64,000 nt of DNA. It comes from Lophius americanus. Lineage: Eukaryota > Chordata > Actinopteri > Lophiiformes > Lophiidae. The notes under the pieces were generated by a model. It saw only the letters and a list, made by a program, of their open reading frames with translations, was not told the DNA's origin and did no database searches. The position numbers and the translations under genes were made by a program. Below, piece after piece: positions 35,001-48,844 of this stretch (within the stretch, counting starts at the first letter, position 1; each line of letters starts with the position of its first letter). The stretch is from positions 7,054,001 to 7,118,000 of the forward strand of contig JBBDHG010000061.1 of NCBI GenBank assembly GCA_037951165.1. The letters run 5' to 3'.

Positions 35001-37450
35001 GGATGAGAATGAAAGGACTAAACAATGATGATGTAATGCAAAGTGATTAATTAACGTACATTAATTTATACCTTGCCTCCACTGCCCAGTCAGAGATTAG
35101 CCATGGCTTTATTGGATAGGCAGCTAATAGTAGCTTTAGGAAGCTCGGAGTTCTCGAAATTTAATTTCACAAAGAAACTAAATTAGTCCATTTATTTGTA
35201 GAAAAACGGTTTTCCTATTCATATACTGCTATTTTATTATTAACTTATGTGTGGAAAAACATTGATTAACAAAAATCAATTTTCAATCAAATTTTCAACC
35301 AAATTAAAATATATATATATAAAATAAGAAATTAAGTACAATATAAACAAACACTGAAGATTTCCAATGTTTGAATGAAATTTTCAAATATTTAATACAG
35401 AAATCTTACATTGAAGGGCAATATATGGCATGATGATCCCTTATTTCTTATAACAAGGGTGTACAAATAAAATATTTGTTGACATCATTAAAACCAACAA
35501 AACAATAATATAATTAAGTAAAGCAGACCAGTATTTTGTGATTTCTGATGTGTGTTCAAAAAGATGCTCTAATTGAAGATGGCACATGGGAGTATTTCAA
35601 AACATGGTTCAACCACCATCACAATATTTTTCAACCCTTTATTTTCCGAAATCAGAGTATGCCGTCATGTCTTGAGCAACAAATACCATCCATATAGATT
35701 TGGTAATAGCTTCAGCCTGGTCTGATTCTGCTTAAACAGCGCAATGAAAAGTTGCTGTATCTTGGCTCCTGCTGTCCCATCGGGCTCCATCAATTGAGAT
35801 TGTCATGTTTTTCATGGTAAAATGATTTCATACGTAACATCTCCCATCATCACTGTGTTTTACAGGGAAGCCAGAATCCTCACATACAGGCGACTTAAAT
35901 GATGTGTGAGGCTTTTCTAGTATAGAAGTCTCATCAGTATCAATCACTCCCTGTCAACTACTCTTCACTTTTTTTTTTCACGTCACCAGACATCTTTTAT
36001 TATTATTATTCTTAACATTTATTTAATCTTTTTTATTATCTTTTTTCTATTTAGTCTTTTTTAGATGAAAAATCTCTTCAACAAGAGACACCTGGCCAAG
36101 GAAGCAGTCACATATTTAAAAATGCAACAAATACAACATTGTATACCAAATATCCACAGTAAACACACTGTCTTTATAATCTTTATAATATAATTTAAAT
36201 TCGATTAAGGTAATTTTGTTAAATGTTCCAACCCGATGGTGCATCTTGGGAAAGATCCCAGATCTGTCAAAAACACGGTATACATTGAAAAACACCTTCT
36301 TGGATGAGCCTAACTGGTGAATCTGCTTCATTTTGTCTTTTCACCACAAATTTACACTGAGATTAGACCTTTTTGCTCTAGAATATAAAAGGGGCTGTAA
36401 AACTGTATTTCACACTGGTATTGTAAGCTTATCAACTTAACTATGGTTCACATGCATTCTGGACTGTGGGGGGGGGGGTCACGGATCAACCATAGTCAGT
36501 TACACAGAAAAATCCAAATATCCAAAGTAGCTTCTGCACAATTCAATAAGAATTCTAGCACGCCTTTTAGAAGCATTAAAACAGTTAATCTCATAGCTTT
36601 TTTCCTTTTTTAAAATTTTTCATTCTATGCGTGTTTGAATTCATTCACCTTTGACAGAGGTCATGTTTTGTCCTTGTGAAAACTCATTGGGTTCTTACAG
36701 TAGTTGGGGCATCTATGTGCTTGGACACAAATTTTAAGCATGCTGATGATTCTTGGAAACAGGAAAGTCTTTTTATTGTGGTTGAGTCCAGACATTTGCA
36801 AAAAAAAGACAGATGAGATGATGTTGTTTCTTGGTGTCTCACAGTTTGATATTTTCAGTTTCACCCCAGAAGATGTAAACGAGCTCTACTCTTCCTGGAG
36901 AAATCAAAGCAATGGTTTTTGCCGATATTGCTGCAGCTTTACCTGTCCACTGTTGGATTCATTACTGCTGCTGCTGCTGCTTTTGTTTCCCACAGTGGAG
37001 TTGCGCACCAACATGGCATGTCCCAGCATGAATTTAATTGCCAGTGGGACTGTGGGCACTTCAGCAGGAGATGAGTTCTGATGGCTTGTTATGGAAATGA
37101 AAGGAAGGAGCGGCAACCATTTAGAGAGCAAAGGGCGTAACCATTTCCTTACACCACCATAAAGGGATTTACCAAATACTCCATTCCAATCAGGTTGTCA
37201 CCTTGTCTCTGGCAGACTCTGTCTGTGCTCACAATAGATGTGGGCTGCAGAGAAGCAACTGTGACAACACTTCCAGATGTTCTTTTTATTATGTTTGCAA
37301 TGACACTTCTCTTACCGGAAACGTTGCGTTTTAAACTGCTCGCATTAGCAACCAAATTTTACTCCAACCTGTGACAGCTTTGACTATGCCTTTCCTTTTC
37401 ATGGCCTGCTGTTAGTGTCGACCTATCTCTGGCAGCTGGAGTCCCCTCTT

Positions 37451-37473
37451 TTCTCTGTCTCTCTCTCTGTCTC

Positions 37474-37513
<40 letters not shown>

Positions 37514-37557
37514 ACTCTCTCTCTGTCTCTCTCTCTTTCTCTCTTTTTGTCTCAATC
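37451..37557. repeat. (CT)n microsatellite
   Basis: About 107 bases of CT/TCTG units with interruptions. The translated serine-leucine open frame over it is a low-complexity artefact. Confidence 0.93.
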
Positions 37558-38038
37558 TCGTCTCTGCTTGTCACTTTCTCTTTCTCACTTTGCCTCTTTA
37601 TCTCCCTCCTCTCTGTAATGGAAAATTGACCAGTACCCCTCCTTCTCCATCCGTCTGCATACCCCCAAACTCCTCTCAGTGACAGTTTGTGTTGATGACC
37701 GTCCCTTTTAAAGTCTCCCAAGTGAATTGCAATGCTACAAAATCTCAGGTTTTCACTTTCAATAAGTCTTGAAATGATGTTGGATGTAGTAATTACACAT
37801 TCTCATCGCTTGTTTCTAAGTATCACACACACACAACCATATATGCAAAATACATTAAGTGTGTTTCGTACTTAACCATAGTCACTTTAGCAACAGTGGA
37901 TGGCGGCCTGTTTTCTCACAGTTGCAAAAAAATATTTAGCCACCTAAAAAATAATATACATTTAATTTATACTTAGTATATTGTCATGGTTTCACCTGGC
38001 TGTCAGACAGCTCTCACAATGGGAAACTGAGGACTACA

Positions 38039-38470
38039 GGTGGGTTTACATGGGACACTTTTCTCCTATCCGAATTAGACCTCTCCGAATTGCAATGTCG
38101 ATCGCCTGTTTACATGACTTGTGATCTTTTCCGACCCGGTGTTTACATGCATCAACTCATCTAATCGGAAACAGCTTTCTGACATGTGCAGACGATTCAT
38201 ACTCCAGTTCATAAGGTGGCAATAATGCTACAATGAGGTGGGTGCGACTGCCAACAATCGCCCAGAAGAAAAATACGACAGAGAGGGCATGCAGGGAAGT
38301 GACTTTTAATCCATCTAACCTTGCAAATATGTTGAACTCTTTCAAAGTTGTGATAAATAAATGACTCTCCGATGAAGACCAGTACTGGTTTGAAGTCGCC
38401 ATATTAAAAATGCGTCGAAGTGCTGAAAAAACTCAGCGTAGATACAACTCAAACAGAAAGCTTTCCACCA
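38039..38470 (+). mobile_element. TIR element family GGTGGGTTTACATGG, copy 1 (left part)
   Basis: It starts GGTGGGTTTACATGGGACAC and tracks the copy at 44393 for about 430 bases: TTTACATGACTTGTGATCTT, TTTACATGCATCAACTCA, CAGAAGAA, and GGAAGTGACTTTT segments. It then loses similarity; the right inverted terminus is missing. It carries no transposase reading frame, so it is non-autonomous and truncated. Confidence 0.75.
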
Positions 38471-38989
38471 AAATCACGCTGGAACAGAAACAATCTCATC
38501 GACAGAGGCAGTGTTAGATGGAAACGTGCATGTTTTACGGGGTCAAAACATTTTAAACTTTTTTTTTATTATCAGTTTCTCTTCGAAATCTAAATATAAT
38601 GTAAAATCCAAACTATGGTGTGATTATAAAAAAAAATAATACTACAATAAATGTGTTTTCTGCAAAAAACATTTCATTACATATAAAAAGAATTTGGCTT
38701 GTTAAGCATTTGTTGCATTTTTTGCAACAATTTTAAATGAAAAGCATGAAAAATCTAATTTTGAAAGAGAAATATCTGATTTGAGCTTGCTATTAACTAA
38801 AGGGTACTAAATGAAGCAAGAAAAGCAACATTGTTGTGTATAAGTGGATGTGTATTGTATTTGAAAAACTTGCACCACCGTTTTATTCCCAATCCATTTC
38901 TTGACTACAAGGTCATGTGACAGCTATCACTTAGTTGAACTCATTACTGTCATGATGGTAATTTTTATGCGTCCCGTTTCTTTTTATTT

Positions 38990-39065
38990 GTTTGAATTGT
39001 TGGAATTACTCGGTAGAAATTCACTCCCAGTCAAATTTCTAACAAATAATCCCAACAATTCAAAC
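38990..39065. other. 76-nt imperfect hairpin in msi2 intron 5
   Basis: GTTTGAATTGTTGG at 38990-39003 is the exact reverse complement of CCAACAATTCAAAC at 39052-39065. Inside, after one mismatch, four more pairs form (ATTA/TAAT). A 5x5 internal loop follows, then eight more pairs (TAGAAATT/AATTTCTA), and a 12-nt terminal loop. Size and shape resemble a pre-miRNA, though the symmetric internal loop is large. I recognise no known miRNA. A short inverted-repeat transposon is the main alternative. Confidence 0.4.
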
Positions 39066-42000
39066 GCACAATGTGTAGCAGACTTTTAGCTCACGACATC
39101 AAGTCACTCAGGTACGCCCTTACACCGCTCTTGTCTAGCCGCCTTTCTTATAAGGAATAGGCCAACTTTGTGATGTCACACATCTGGAGGTTTTACCTCA
39201 GAAGCCACGCCAGATATGATGTAGACGATAAAAGAGTTATAAGGGGGATTTTTATTTGATGAAAGCTGTTTTCCAACTGCTAATAAAGAGAGAAGATGAT
39301 TTCTATAGAATCGCACGACCTTGATCACCTGATGGATCATTTGACCTTAATTTTAACGGAGGTATGTATAGTTACTCCTTTTTCCTTTTAAACTGTTTTA
39401 GTTTTAAGTATGTTAACATGTTGTTTTAATTGTTGGATTTATTCTCCACTGATGGGTCACTTGACCCTAACCCATTTCAGTTGAAAAGGAAATTTCCCTC
39501 CGGGGAGGTACTTGTGTGATTCTTTTTTTGTCCTGTTGTCTCCCAGAAATGTTTTGGGCTATAATTTACTTGGGTGCTACAGCTACTGCAAACAGCTACT
39601 ATTTTGTACCACTATTGTACAGACATGTGCTCAGGGTTTTATAGTCAATCCATACAGAACAGCTCCAGCGAGATTGGTGTGTTCCATTTGTCCAATGTGG
39701 CTAAAATAAAGTTTGCTACTGTCCCCCTCACATTGGATCTTCTGCTGCTTTCCATGATTTGGGGTGTGCTGACAGCCTGTCCATAACCAGCCGACTATAG
39801 ACAAGTGCCTCATAAAACATACTTTAAAAAAACGAACACAACCTTTGTTTAATCAGCACTGTTTTGTAGTTTTATACTTTGATTCAAAAAAAACTTCTCT
39901 TCTTTTCTTCTTCTGTTTTTTCAATTTATCTCTGCTTCACCTAGTCTTTCCCTCTCTTCTCTCCTTTATGTTATTCTTCTTTATTCTTTTAGCATTGCAA
40001 GGTCTTGTAAATCCAGACTTACGCCTTACTCAGTTATTTGATCTAGATTTAGCATTGTGATATTCCCCTTCTCAAAATGATCCTCATTTTAAATGACACA
40101 GCTCACTGCTGGGAAAATAAAACCTCTGTAGCTGCCAGCACCTTTGAATGTCCCTGTGAGTTTATTAAAAGCACCAGCTTCCCCGTTCCAATACAGATCT
40201 GCACAGCTGCACAAGTCTGAAAGAATATTCAAGGACAAAAGTCTCTAATGTTGAACAGAATGCTGCATCAATATCTTCGTTCAGCTTTACAGTTCGCGAC
40301 AATGAGCCTTCCCAAGTATGTATTATGTGGAAGAAGATCATTTCTTATTAAAAAATTCTTATTTCATTGGATTTCTACTGTGCAGATGGCAGATACAGAA
40401 TGGAAAAAAGAGAAGGATGCCCTGTGTTGTGAAGTCTATTATCTACAGCACATATTATATTTCAGGGTGTATGGTATGAATCTTATACCAGTGAGGGACT
40501 GAGATATCCAACTGAAAAGATATTTGTTGTATTTTTCAAAATAAATGCACTTTTGAAATGGGTTTTTAGAACTGACACCACTAAATGCACTGACGTTTCA
40601 CTGAAACCAAGAGTCAGATGGAAGACGACGGAAAAGTGACAAGCGAGTTGATGGGAATTCTTCGCTGTCACTCTCCACTCACCACTGTGAAAAACATGTG
40701 CAGCCAACATAAATAAATCTTCCTTTAGATGGAGGATGACACAAGAAGTCCACCTCCGCAGTAATAGCTACTGTGCCCAAGCTGGAGATGGGTTTAAATC
40801 CCTGACCCGTCAGCTCCTTTGCTTTCAGTGGCCTCTGTGGAACTGCTCCAGATGAAAACGGGGCCAGAGCACAGACATATGAATGACTGTTTTTTTGGTG
40901 GTCAGATACAATCACCAACTGAGTGACCCAGTTAACGGGTAGCCAAGGCGATGCTCAGTTTGATTTGTGCATGTGTGTTTGATATTCACTAAACTTTTCT
41001 TCAATTTAATGATTCAGGGAAAAATAAATGACCTCTAAATGTAAATGGCGTGTCATTATTACTTACTTATTACTGCAGCTATACCATGAAACATGCATTG
41101 CTTTTGTTTGAATAATTACCTGAGCACTTATAAATGGAGAGTACATGTGTATGATTCTTTCCTCGGCCTCACGCTTTCTCAGCTCCGGTCTCCTTGGTTG
41201 CGGGTGGAGAGTAATTAGGTTTTCTAGGGGATTGAAGGGTTCTTACAATGCTCACCAATGGCAGCAGTCAGGCAGGCTATTGCTGGCAGGGCGGAGAGGA
41301 CAGAGGGTTGTGCAGGAGCCTGGCACTGCTAAACCTGATGCTGACTGACAGTAATTAGAACAGCCGGCTAGCCAGGATAGAGAGAGGAGAAGAAGAGGGG
41401 AGCAGAGAGGAGGGCATGGCCCTCCCCTGTACCTCTCAAGACCTCTTATCAAAGCCTAATGCACACAGATGTGCTCACAAAAATACAAAAAACACGCGCA
41501 TGCATGTACAAAAACACACGTTTATGTGTTCTGGAGCAAATGCATCAATGGGGATATGTCATATTTTGAATAAACCAAAAATCCAAACAAATGGTTTTTG
41601 TTACCTTTTTTGTGTCAAGAAGAGGCATTTTTGTTTTTACAGTAAAAAACATTGCACATACATGTTTTTACCTTGAATACATCAGAACTAAACTATAGCC
41701 AGTATTTTATTATCTTTTTATATGCATTACTGCTGTGTTGTTGTCTAGTTGTGTCTCATCAGATCAGTTTCACTGACAGTCTAAGTGGCTTTAATCTCTC
41801 ACAAACCAACATTGCCTCTGATATCAGGCCTCCATAGCTGTTGTATTAGCGTGCTTTTATTATGAGACAGATGAATTAACCATGTTATGTTTGCCCTTTT
41901 CATAATATTAACATTCTTTTTTTCCAACCGTCTGTAGTCTCCCTCCATCTAATGTGAACAGCTGAAGTTTGTGAAGGAGGCAGAGTGGCACTTAACTTTG

Positions 42001-44392
42001 AAAGTCATCACTTCATCGAGGGACTTTTGGTAATTAGAGAGGCCAATGAGCATTGTTAAATTTTTAACTATGACCTTTTCGAGATTTCGTTTTGGAATAA
42101 ACACCGGGAAAAAATCTAAAAGGGGCGTTCAGCTTGACAAAATGATAAGCTCCATTGTCTTCTCAGACCTATCACTGTCCTTTCCAGTTTGGAATTGTCA
42201 TTACTTCTCACCACCTTCGCCCTGTTTTTGCCTTCAAACAAGCATTCTGGGATTTGTACAACAGACAGTGAAATATGCCGTTCATAACGAGAGAGCCTCA
42301 GGTGTGTCAAAATATGTGCAATTATTACCAACAGTCACACAGCTATAAATACAGCACTACCACCTCTTACAAAAAAGGTCATACAGAGATCATACAATAT
42401 AGGTTGTGAGCACAATTTGTGTGAATATTTGTGAATAAGAAGCGCTATTTTGTATTCCAACTTACATGATAATGGGCATTTTTATGCAGATTACATCCAG
42501 CCTCGTATGTGCACCACATGTTTAGTGATGTGTGAAGTCTTCCTATTGTGTAAAACAGATTCAGGCTGCTAAACTAGCGTATCAACATGTATTTTATAAA
42601 TGTAATGTTGCATCAACTTGACCGTAACTGTAAAAAATACAGTGTAATACATCTTAGTTGTATCACTGAAGACAGTATTTCTGTCTTCAGTGATGTTCTT
42701 TAAAGATTCACCACGTCGGCTGAGGTGAGCACATTGCCCCAAATTTGTACAGTGACCTTGGTCAGATGGCTGACAACACAACAAGCCTGAACCTGACCAT
42801 TTTATTCACTGATGTGTCATCGACGAGGAGGCGGGTCAATCATGGCTAAACAAACTGCGCTCTCGCCAACAACGCTCTTTTATTGCTCTGTCGTGGTATT
42901 ACTTCAATGAAACAGTGAAGTACGTTTAGGAGAATTGTTGCCACATTTGATCGAGTCTTTCCTCCTTGTTCGTTGCTCCACCTAGCACTGGTGACATCCC
43001 CGAGTCTAACTGCAATATTATTTTTCTCATCCTATTGGTAAAACATTACAGGACTTTCCCAACAGGTGTTGCAGAGCGCACCAGAAGGCACATCACTGTT
43101 CTCTGATTACGTCATCTCTCAAGACTTGATGGTCGTACGTGAGCTCTACATTCAGGGTGAAGGAAATTTGTTGAAAACAACCAGATCATATTAAAATCCT
43201 TTACAAATCAATCTGGCATTAGGGTTTTATATACAGATAAAGCAGACGATTCCTCATTAAACAACTTCATAGACATTCAAACCACATCAGAAAATCTTAA
43301 GCAACCATACCTAACTAACATAAAGCGCCCAACACAATATGTGCACTTACAAAACATTTGAATCAACATTTGCTTGTAGAAGAAACATTCAGCTGTTTTT
43401 GTTGTAATTTTGTTAGTACGACTTTTATCTACTAATATTCAAACATGCATTATTTACCGTATTGTTGTGGGTTTTGGAAGTGAAGCTTAACTCCGATCAT
43501 TTTGTGTTGGGCGTCCTTTCTGATTGAAGGATTGCCCGTCTGGCTCACTCAAGTCTTTTGCCATGATTGGATCCAGTTGTCATTGTGGAGTAAGATATTG
43601 GAATCTCAGCAGCCAGATTGCTCTTTCTCACGTTGGCATTGTGTGACAGTTCATGCTCTGTGGCTTTTGTGCTGTCCCTTTCTTCTGGGGCACCAGCCTC
43701 TCAGTGTAGGAATGATATTCCTTCAGCAAGACAAGACTGTCAGGTTGTTAGCCGTACCATTGTTTGTAGTGACTCTTTCTGGTTCAGCTACTTGCTTGCG
43801 GCATGTGACTGAATACGTAGTGTAGTTGCAACATTGCATCTTGCTAAAGTAAATTAAAGTACACATATCTGACCAGTGCGTTGCTCATATGACTAGCTTG
43901 TTGTTCTTGTAAGCCCATGGTTATAGTCTATGTTTTGTTCAGTCCTTGCCTTCAAAGGTGCAACGCTCCAATAACCAAACCTGACAAGCTGAAAACCAAA
44001 ATATATTCCACACTGTAATTAATTTCAGATATTAACTTCAGTACTTGAGCTGTTATTTTGCTTGTCATTCTTAGCAACAGCATTTCTTTTGTGTGGCACC
44101 CTTAAATATTTTAACTTGGTGATTGCTCTGCAACAGTCTTTACTCTGATGTCTAAACATTATGTAATTAGCTGAAAGCTCTTAGAATGTTGATTCTTTGT
44201 TCTTTAATTAAATAGTCCAAAATGGGTTTTTTTCTCCCCCACCTCAGCAGATAAGTTGTGATAAAAGATGACGAGATCGACAGGGGAGAAGGGTTGCAAT
44301 GGTTTCAGTATGAAGACATTAAGTGTTACAGATGCAAATTTCTGCTGTAAAATAGTAGTTAAGGTGCTAATTGCTAATTTGAAGAATCACTA

Positions 44393-44972
44393 GGTGGGTT
44401 TACATGGGACACTTTTCTCCTTTCCGAATTAAACCTTTGCAATGTTGGTTGCCTGTTTACATGACTTGTGATCTTCTCCGACCGGGTATTTACATGCATC
44501 AACTCACCTAATCAGAAACACTTTCACACATGCGCAGATGATCCACATTCCCGTTTATAAGGTTGCGATGATGCTTCGGTGAGCTCGGTGCCGACCGCCA
44601 TCAAGCGGCCAGAAGAAGAATATCACAGAGAGGGCGTGCGCGGAAGTGACTTTTCGCCCATCTAACCGTCCAAAAATGTTACAATATTTCAAAGTCGTGG
44701 AGCAGAGAAAACTTAGCGTAGCATTATTTCCCGACGCTGGGCATGCGCAGATAAAACTCAAACCAAAGCTTTCTAATACAGTGTTTACATGCAGCGACTG
44801 GCTATCGGAAAGGCTTTCCGAATGGACTTTGACTACCTCCTTGCACAGGAATGTAATCTAATTCAGAAATGTTCTTTCCATTCGGAAAGGGGTGTTTACA
44901 TGCAGCATTTTCTTTCCGATTAGACGTCTTTTCCGAATCTAATCGGAATTAAGCTGTCCATGTTAACCCACC
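44393..44972 (+). mobile_element. TIR element family, copy 2 (complete, 580 bp)
   Basis: The ends are inverted: GGTGGGTTTACATGGGACA on the left and, read on the minus strand, GGTGGGTTAACATGGACAG on the right. TA flanks both ends (44391-44392, 44973-44974), which suggests a TA target duplication. The interior holds several sub-terminal repeats of CTTTCCGAAT/ATTCGGAAAG and TTTACATG. No transposase frame is present. This is a MITE-like non-autonomous DNA transposon; the superfamily is not assigned, although a TA target would fit Tc1/mariner-type. Confidence 0.8.
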
Positions 44973-47900
44973 TATTTGTCTAAACTTTAGGTATATCCTA
45001 TCCTCATTTTGCACTTCCCTGATTTCCACCTGATATGAGAGCCTCTGAAAGGCAACTGATATGCAAGTCCGTTGCCTGGTAATTGCTTAATAATTCCCAA
45101 ATACCACTTGTTGCAGAAAATCTGAATTCTATTGTTGGTAACAGGAGCGGCTAGATAGAATCTCTAACTCTAAGAAAGCATGGCAAGATGGACGTGCAGA
45201 AGTGCAGACTGACAGACAGGCATGTTGCTCCACATTTATGTTGGACCCCCTCATCTGCTTTTTCTCTGCAGCAAAATGCAGAGAGGTCTGTTATTGTCTT
45301 CCAAAATAACGGGCCATTTTTCTACCTAAAATTGGTGTCTACTTTTTGTTTCTACCTATTTTCATCTGTAAGCCGGTGTTTATTTTTACACGATGACAGG
45401 CTACAATGCATCTCATTGTATGATGAAAAAAAGTAAATGAATGACTGTGTGAGACACCAAGTCTTCAATTGTGAATTTCATCTAAGTCCGGGTGCTAAAG
45501 AGCTTAGCTTTTCCTCACCATAATGCCTCGGTCCTCAGCTGTGACCTTTCTCTTCCACACATCATTCATGATTATACTGCTGACATGTTGGCTCATGCCA
45601 ATAATTTTTCATTGGAGGCAATGTCAGCCACATCATATTTTATCATCTGTATAAATTTGTGCTGTGTGTGCATGTAGGCACAGTATAATTTGTATTTGTC
45701 TGTTTATATGCATTCCCCAGAGATAAGATTTCGTCTTCAATTCAACTCAAACACAAATTCAGTTTTAAGCACAATTTGGCAGCACTGAGAAGAGGCATAT
45801 ATCAATTCTAAATGACTGACACATTTAACATGAACACAATGAGTGTGCTATGCAGACAAATTTGAGTACATATGCATGCAAGTCATTTAACGGAATTTGC
45901 ACAAGAATGATGGGGTGGGGGGATCAACACAATTGCTGCTCAGACAGTACATCCAATGCAAATGGAGATGCAATATGAGAAATGCTCATGTAATGTATGA
46001 TTATCTGAGTTATTTTCTCTAAATGATAGGTGTGTTTATATATGGAAGGACAATTTTCAAATACTGATTTCTATGGCTTGATTTGGTAGTCAGAATGAAC
46101 GCTTTCCACGCTTCATGAAACCGTCTCCAGAGTGATGTTGTTTCCAAGTGAACGACATATAGTAGTATGCTCTTGTGTTTCCAGGCTTGTAGTCACGAAT
46201 ACGACTTGTTAAATTTGAGTGCTTTGGCTGCAAATAACAAAATTGACCTTATAACAAAAGAAATTACTTTTTGTGGTGTCCTTTTATATATACTGTATAT
46301 ATATGCTACCTTATTGTGCAACAGCAAAGCCAACTGGAGTAAGTGACCACAGCTATGTAACTGATGTTTAATAAGTGGAATAGAAGTGATTATTACAGAG
46401 ACGCACCATGACTTTATACGTTTTTCCTAACAACAATTGAAGTAAACCCTTGACATTCTTTGACTAGATACTGTTTTTGCTAAATGTTCAACAGTGCCAA
46501 TTATCTCCACAGAGAACCAAACAATAATATCCATCATTTCCACGCCTATGTCAGCCTTGTCTTTTTGTGTCTGTGACATTGTGTCTGTCGTACGACTAAC
46601 TTTCCTCTGACTACCTCACCCCCTGCACAGATTCAACCACTATTATACTATGTTTACAACTCACACAAGACTTAAGCACACCCTTTTTAATTTCAAGTCA
46701 AAACAACACTGAAGTAATTACTGTACATTATCCATTCTTAGAAAGTACTCGGAGTTAATGTTAATGTGTCAAGCTTGGCTTCACAGATTTGATTTATAAT
46801 GCCAATTGTGATATTTCAATATTTATGGTAAAATTAATACAGCCTTAAATTGAATATTACGCCTCTTGGCAATACATTTTCTCCACGCCTCATAGACAGC
46901 CGTCCTCTTATAGGGCGGCCGGTATGGACATTCATTCATGGTGAAGAGCCTGCCACACAGCGTGGAGCTCATTGCTTTTAAAGTGAGTGAGAGGACCTAA
47001 TATAATTGGCTATGATTGACACCTAGCCCCGCCACATCTAATGGTAATTTATTCCTTTTAATCCAACCCCCTTTACGATTGCACCACAGGTGGGCCACTT
47101 CTGTGACAGCATCACTGGGCACAAGATTACCAAAAGAGGTGTTCTCGCACATGGCAGATGCGGTAGCCACAAATTTACACAACTGCCTCTGTGTTCACCT
47201 CAATTCATTAAAAGAAGACCCCGTGTCACACCTTGTCAGGGTAATGCAAAAACAACCAGGCAAATAAAAGCCCGCTTTCTCTGTTTTGCTATTGCAGTGT
47301 AGTGGAAAATGTGAAATAATCAGAGGTAACGCATAAGCAGGTCAAGTCCAGCTGATAGCAGTTTTTTGTGACTTAATTTGCTCCCATGTTATCATACAAT
47401 AGTACATACAAAGTGTTGACAGATTCATTTCCTTGCTGTAACTGCCGTGTACCATTTTGTGATGTCCAATTGATAGCTACATGCAGCAATTTTAAAGCAC
47501 AAGACTATTTTATAGCACTTTTAATTAGTCCAACTTTGACCTTCTGTTCGCTTTGCATTTATATTGCTCCAAATTATTTTCACCTTCTTTCCCCATTAAC
47601 TTTTGTCAAATGAAAACCGACATTTACAACATATTAATCAATACATATCCATATGTGATATGCTGATACTCAAATTAATGGATAATTGTCTCTTATATTA
47701 ATAATGTGATTTATGGCACATGATTTAATTACGTGTTAAATGAATGTCTTCAGAGATATTTCACTACTTCTGTATGTAAATATATATAACATTACATAAA
47801 TGAATACATTTGTAAGTGAATAAAAATACTTCAGTGGAATGAGGCTTCACAAACATCTTAGTTGAATAATTGACTAAGAGAGAAAGCCCTTACATACATC

Positions 47901-48824
47901 ATCAGGGAGTCTAGGTTCATTATGACTCTCCACTCAGATAAATCCTTCATATGGAGCTAGTTAATCTCCCTTGTATTATTGAGAATAGCTGTGTTGGTAA
48001 ATTAATAAACAGTGACCTAAGATGGATCTCAATTGACAAGGTGTTTAGTATTCATCTAGACTTCTACAGAATGTATATTGAGTTTGTATCAGCATGCATG
48101 CCAGAAAATGTGTGGTAGTCATTTAGCCAAACACTTCTTTAACTTTTGAAACATTACGTTTTCACCATCCCCTTGACCTTGAGTGACTTTCGCCGTCACA
48201 ATGCCAATGACACGTGCAAACTCAGAAAGTCCTTGTCTGAGACCTGGCAGTCAGGTATAGAGTGCTAGCGGCCAGGACTCACGCCCCACGTAAAACTCAT
48301 GCATCTAAAGAAGGACAATTTCAGCGAGAACATTAGGGGAAGAGGGACTAGCCAGAGGAGTAAAATCAATTTATGTTGGATGCAGTTGCATTTTAATATC
48401 TGCAATCATTAAACTGAGTTGTATTGGCCTCAGTTTTCAAAATGAGACAAACAAGAGGTGGATAAATTGATGCTCTCACTTCTAACTTTAGCCGTTCTTT
48501 GAAAAATGTCTTACGATAATGCCACCAAGAAAGATGTAACCCCTTGGAGAGTTTGTACGAATCCTCGTTTGCATAAATGATACAGGACTCTACAGGTGAT
48601 TAAAAACCCCAAATGCTACCAACTATGAATGCATTAAAAAATAACAATAAATGCTGGCAAAAAATTATAATCAACATCATAGGCATCTCGTCTTAGTCCA
48701 CGGAGTGGACAGGTGTTTCAAAGAAATGGAAATTTTGTAAATGAAGAGCAGAAGAGTTTTAGACCCGACCACTTTTGACCTTCATTCTATCTCTGTCTGG
48801 CTATCTGGTTTTAGTAGTGTTTTT

Positions 48825-48844
48825 TGTGTGTGTGTGTGTGTGTG
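48825..48844. repeat. (TG)n microsatellite
   Basis: Ten TG dinucleotides in a row following a T-run. Confidence 0.9.

Noticed and set aside
35990..36340. Possible LINE 3' UTR around CTTCAACAAGAGACACCTGG
   Set aside because: The phrase recalls a fish retroelement tail, but the match is too short and lacks a coding segment or clear end.
36704..37081. Open frame of 125 codons containing a CTG repeat
   Set aside because: The leucine run comes from (CTG)5; no family similarity and no splice context.
37415..37618. Serine-leucine rich open frame
   Set aside because: Translation of a (CT)n microsatellite.
40679..40918. Open frame with a GGTTTAAATCC B-box-like motif
   Set aside because: No A-box or tRNA fold; not enough to call a tRNA or SINE.
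43502..43825. Open frame of 107 codons on the plus strand
   Set aside because: No recognisable domain, no splice context, lies inside an msi2 intron; a second overlapping frame is equally open.
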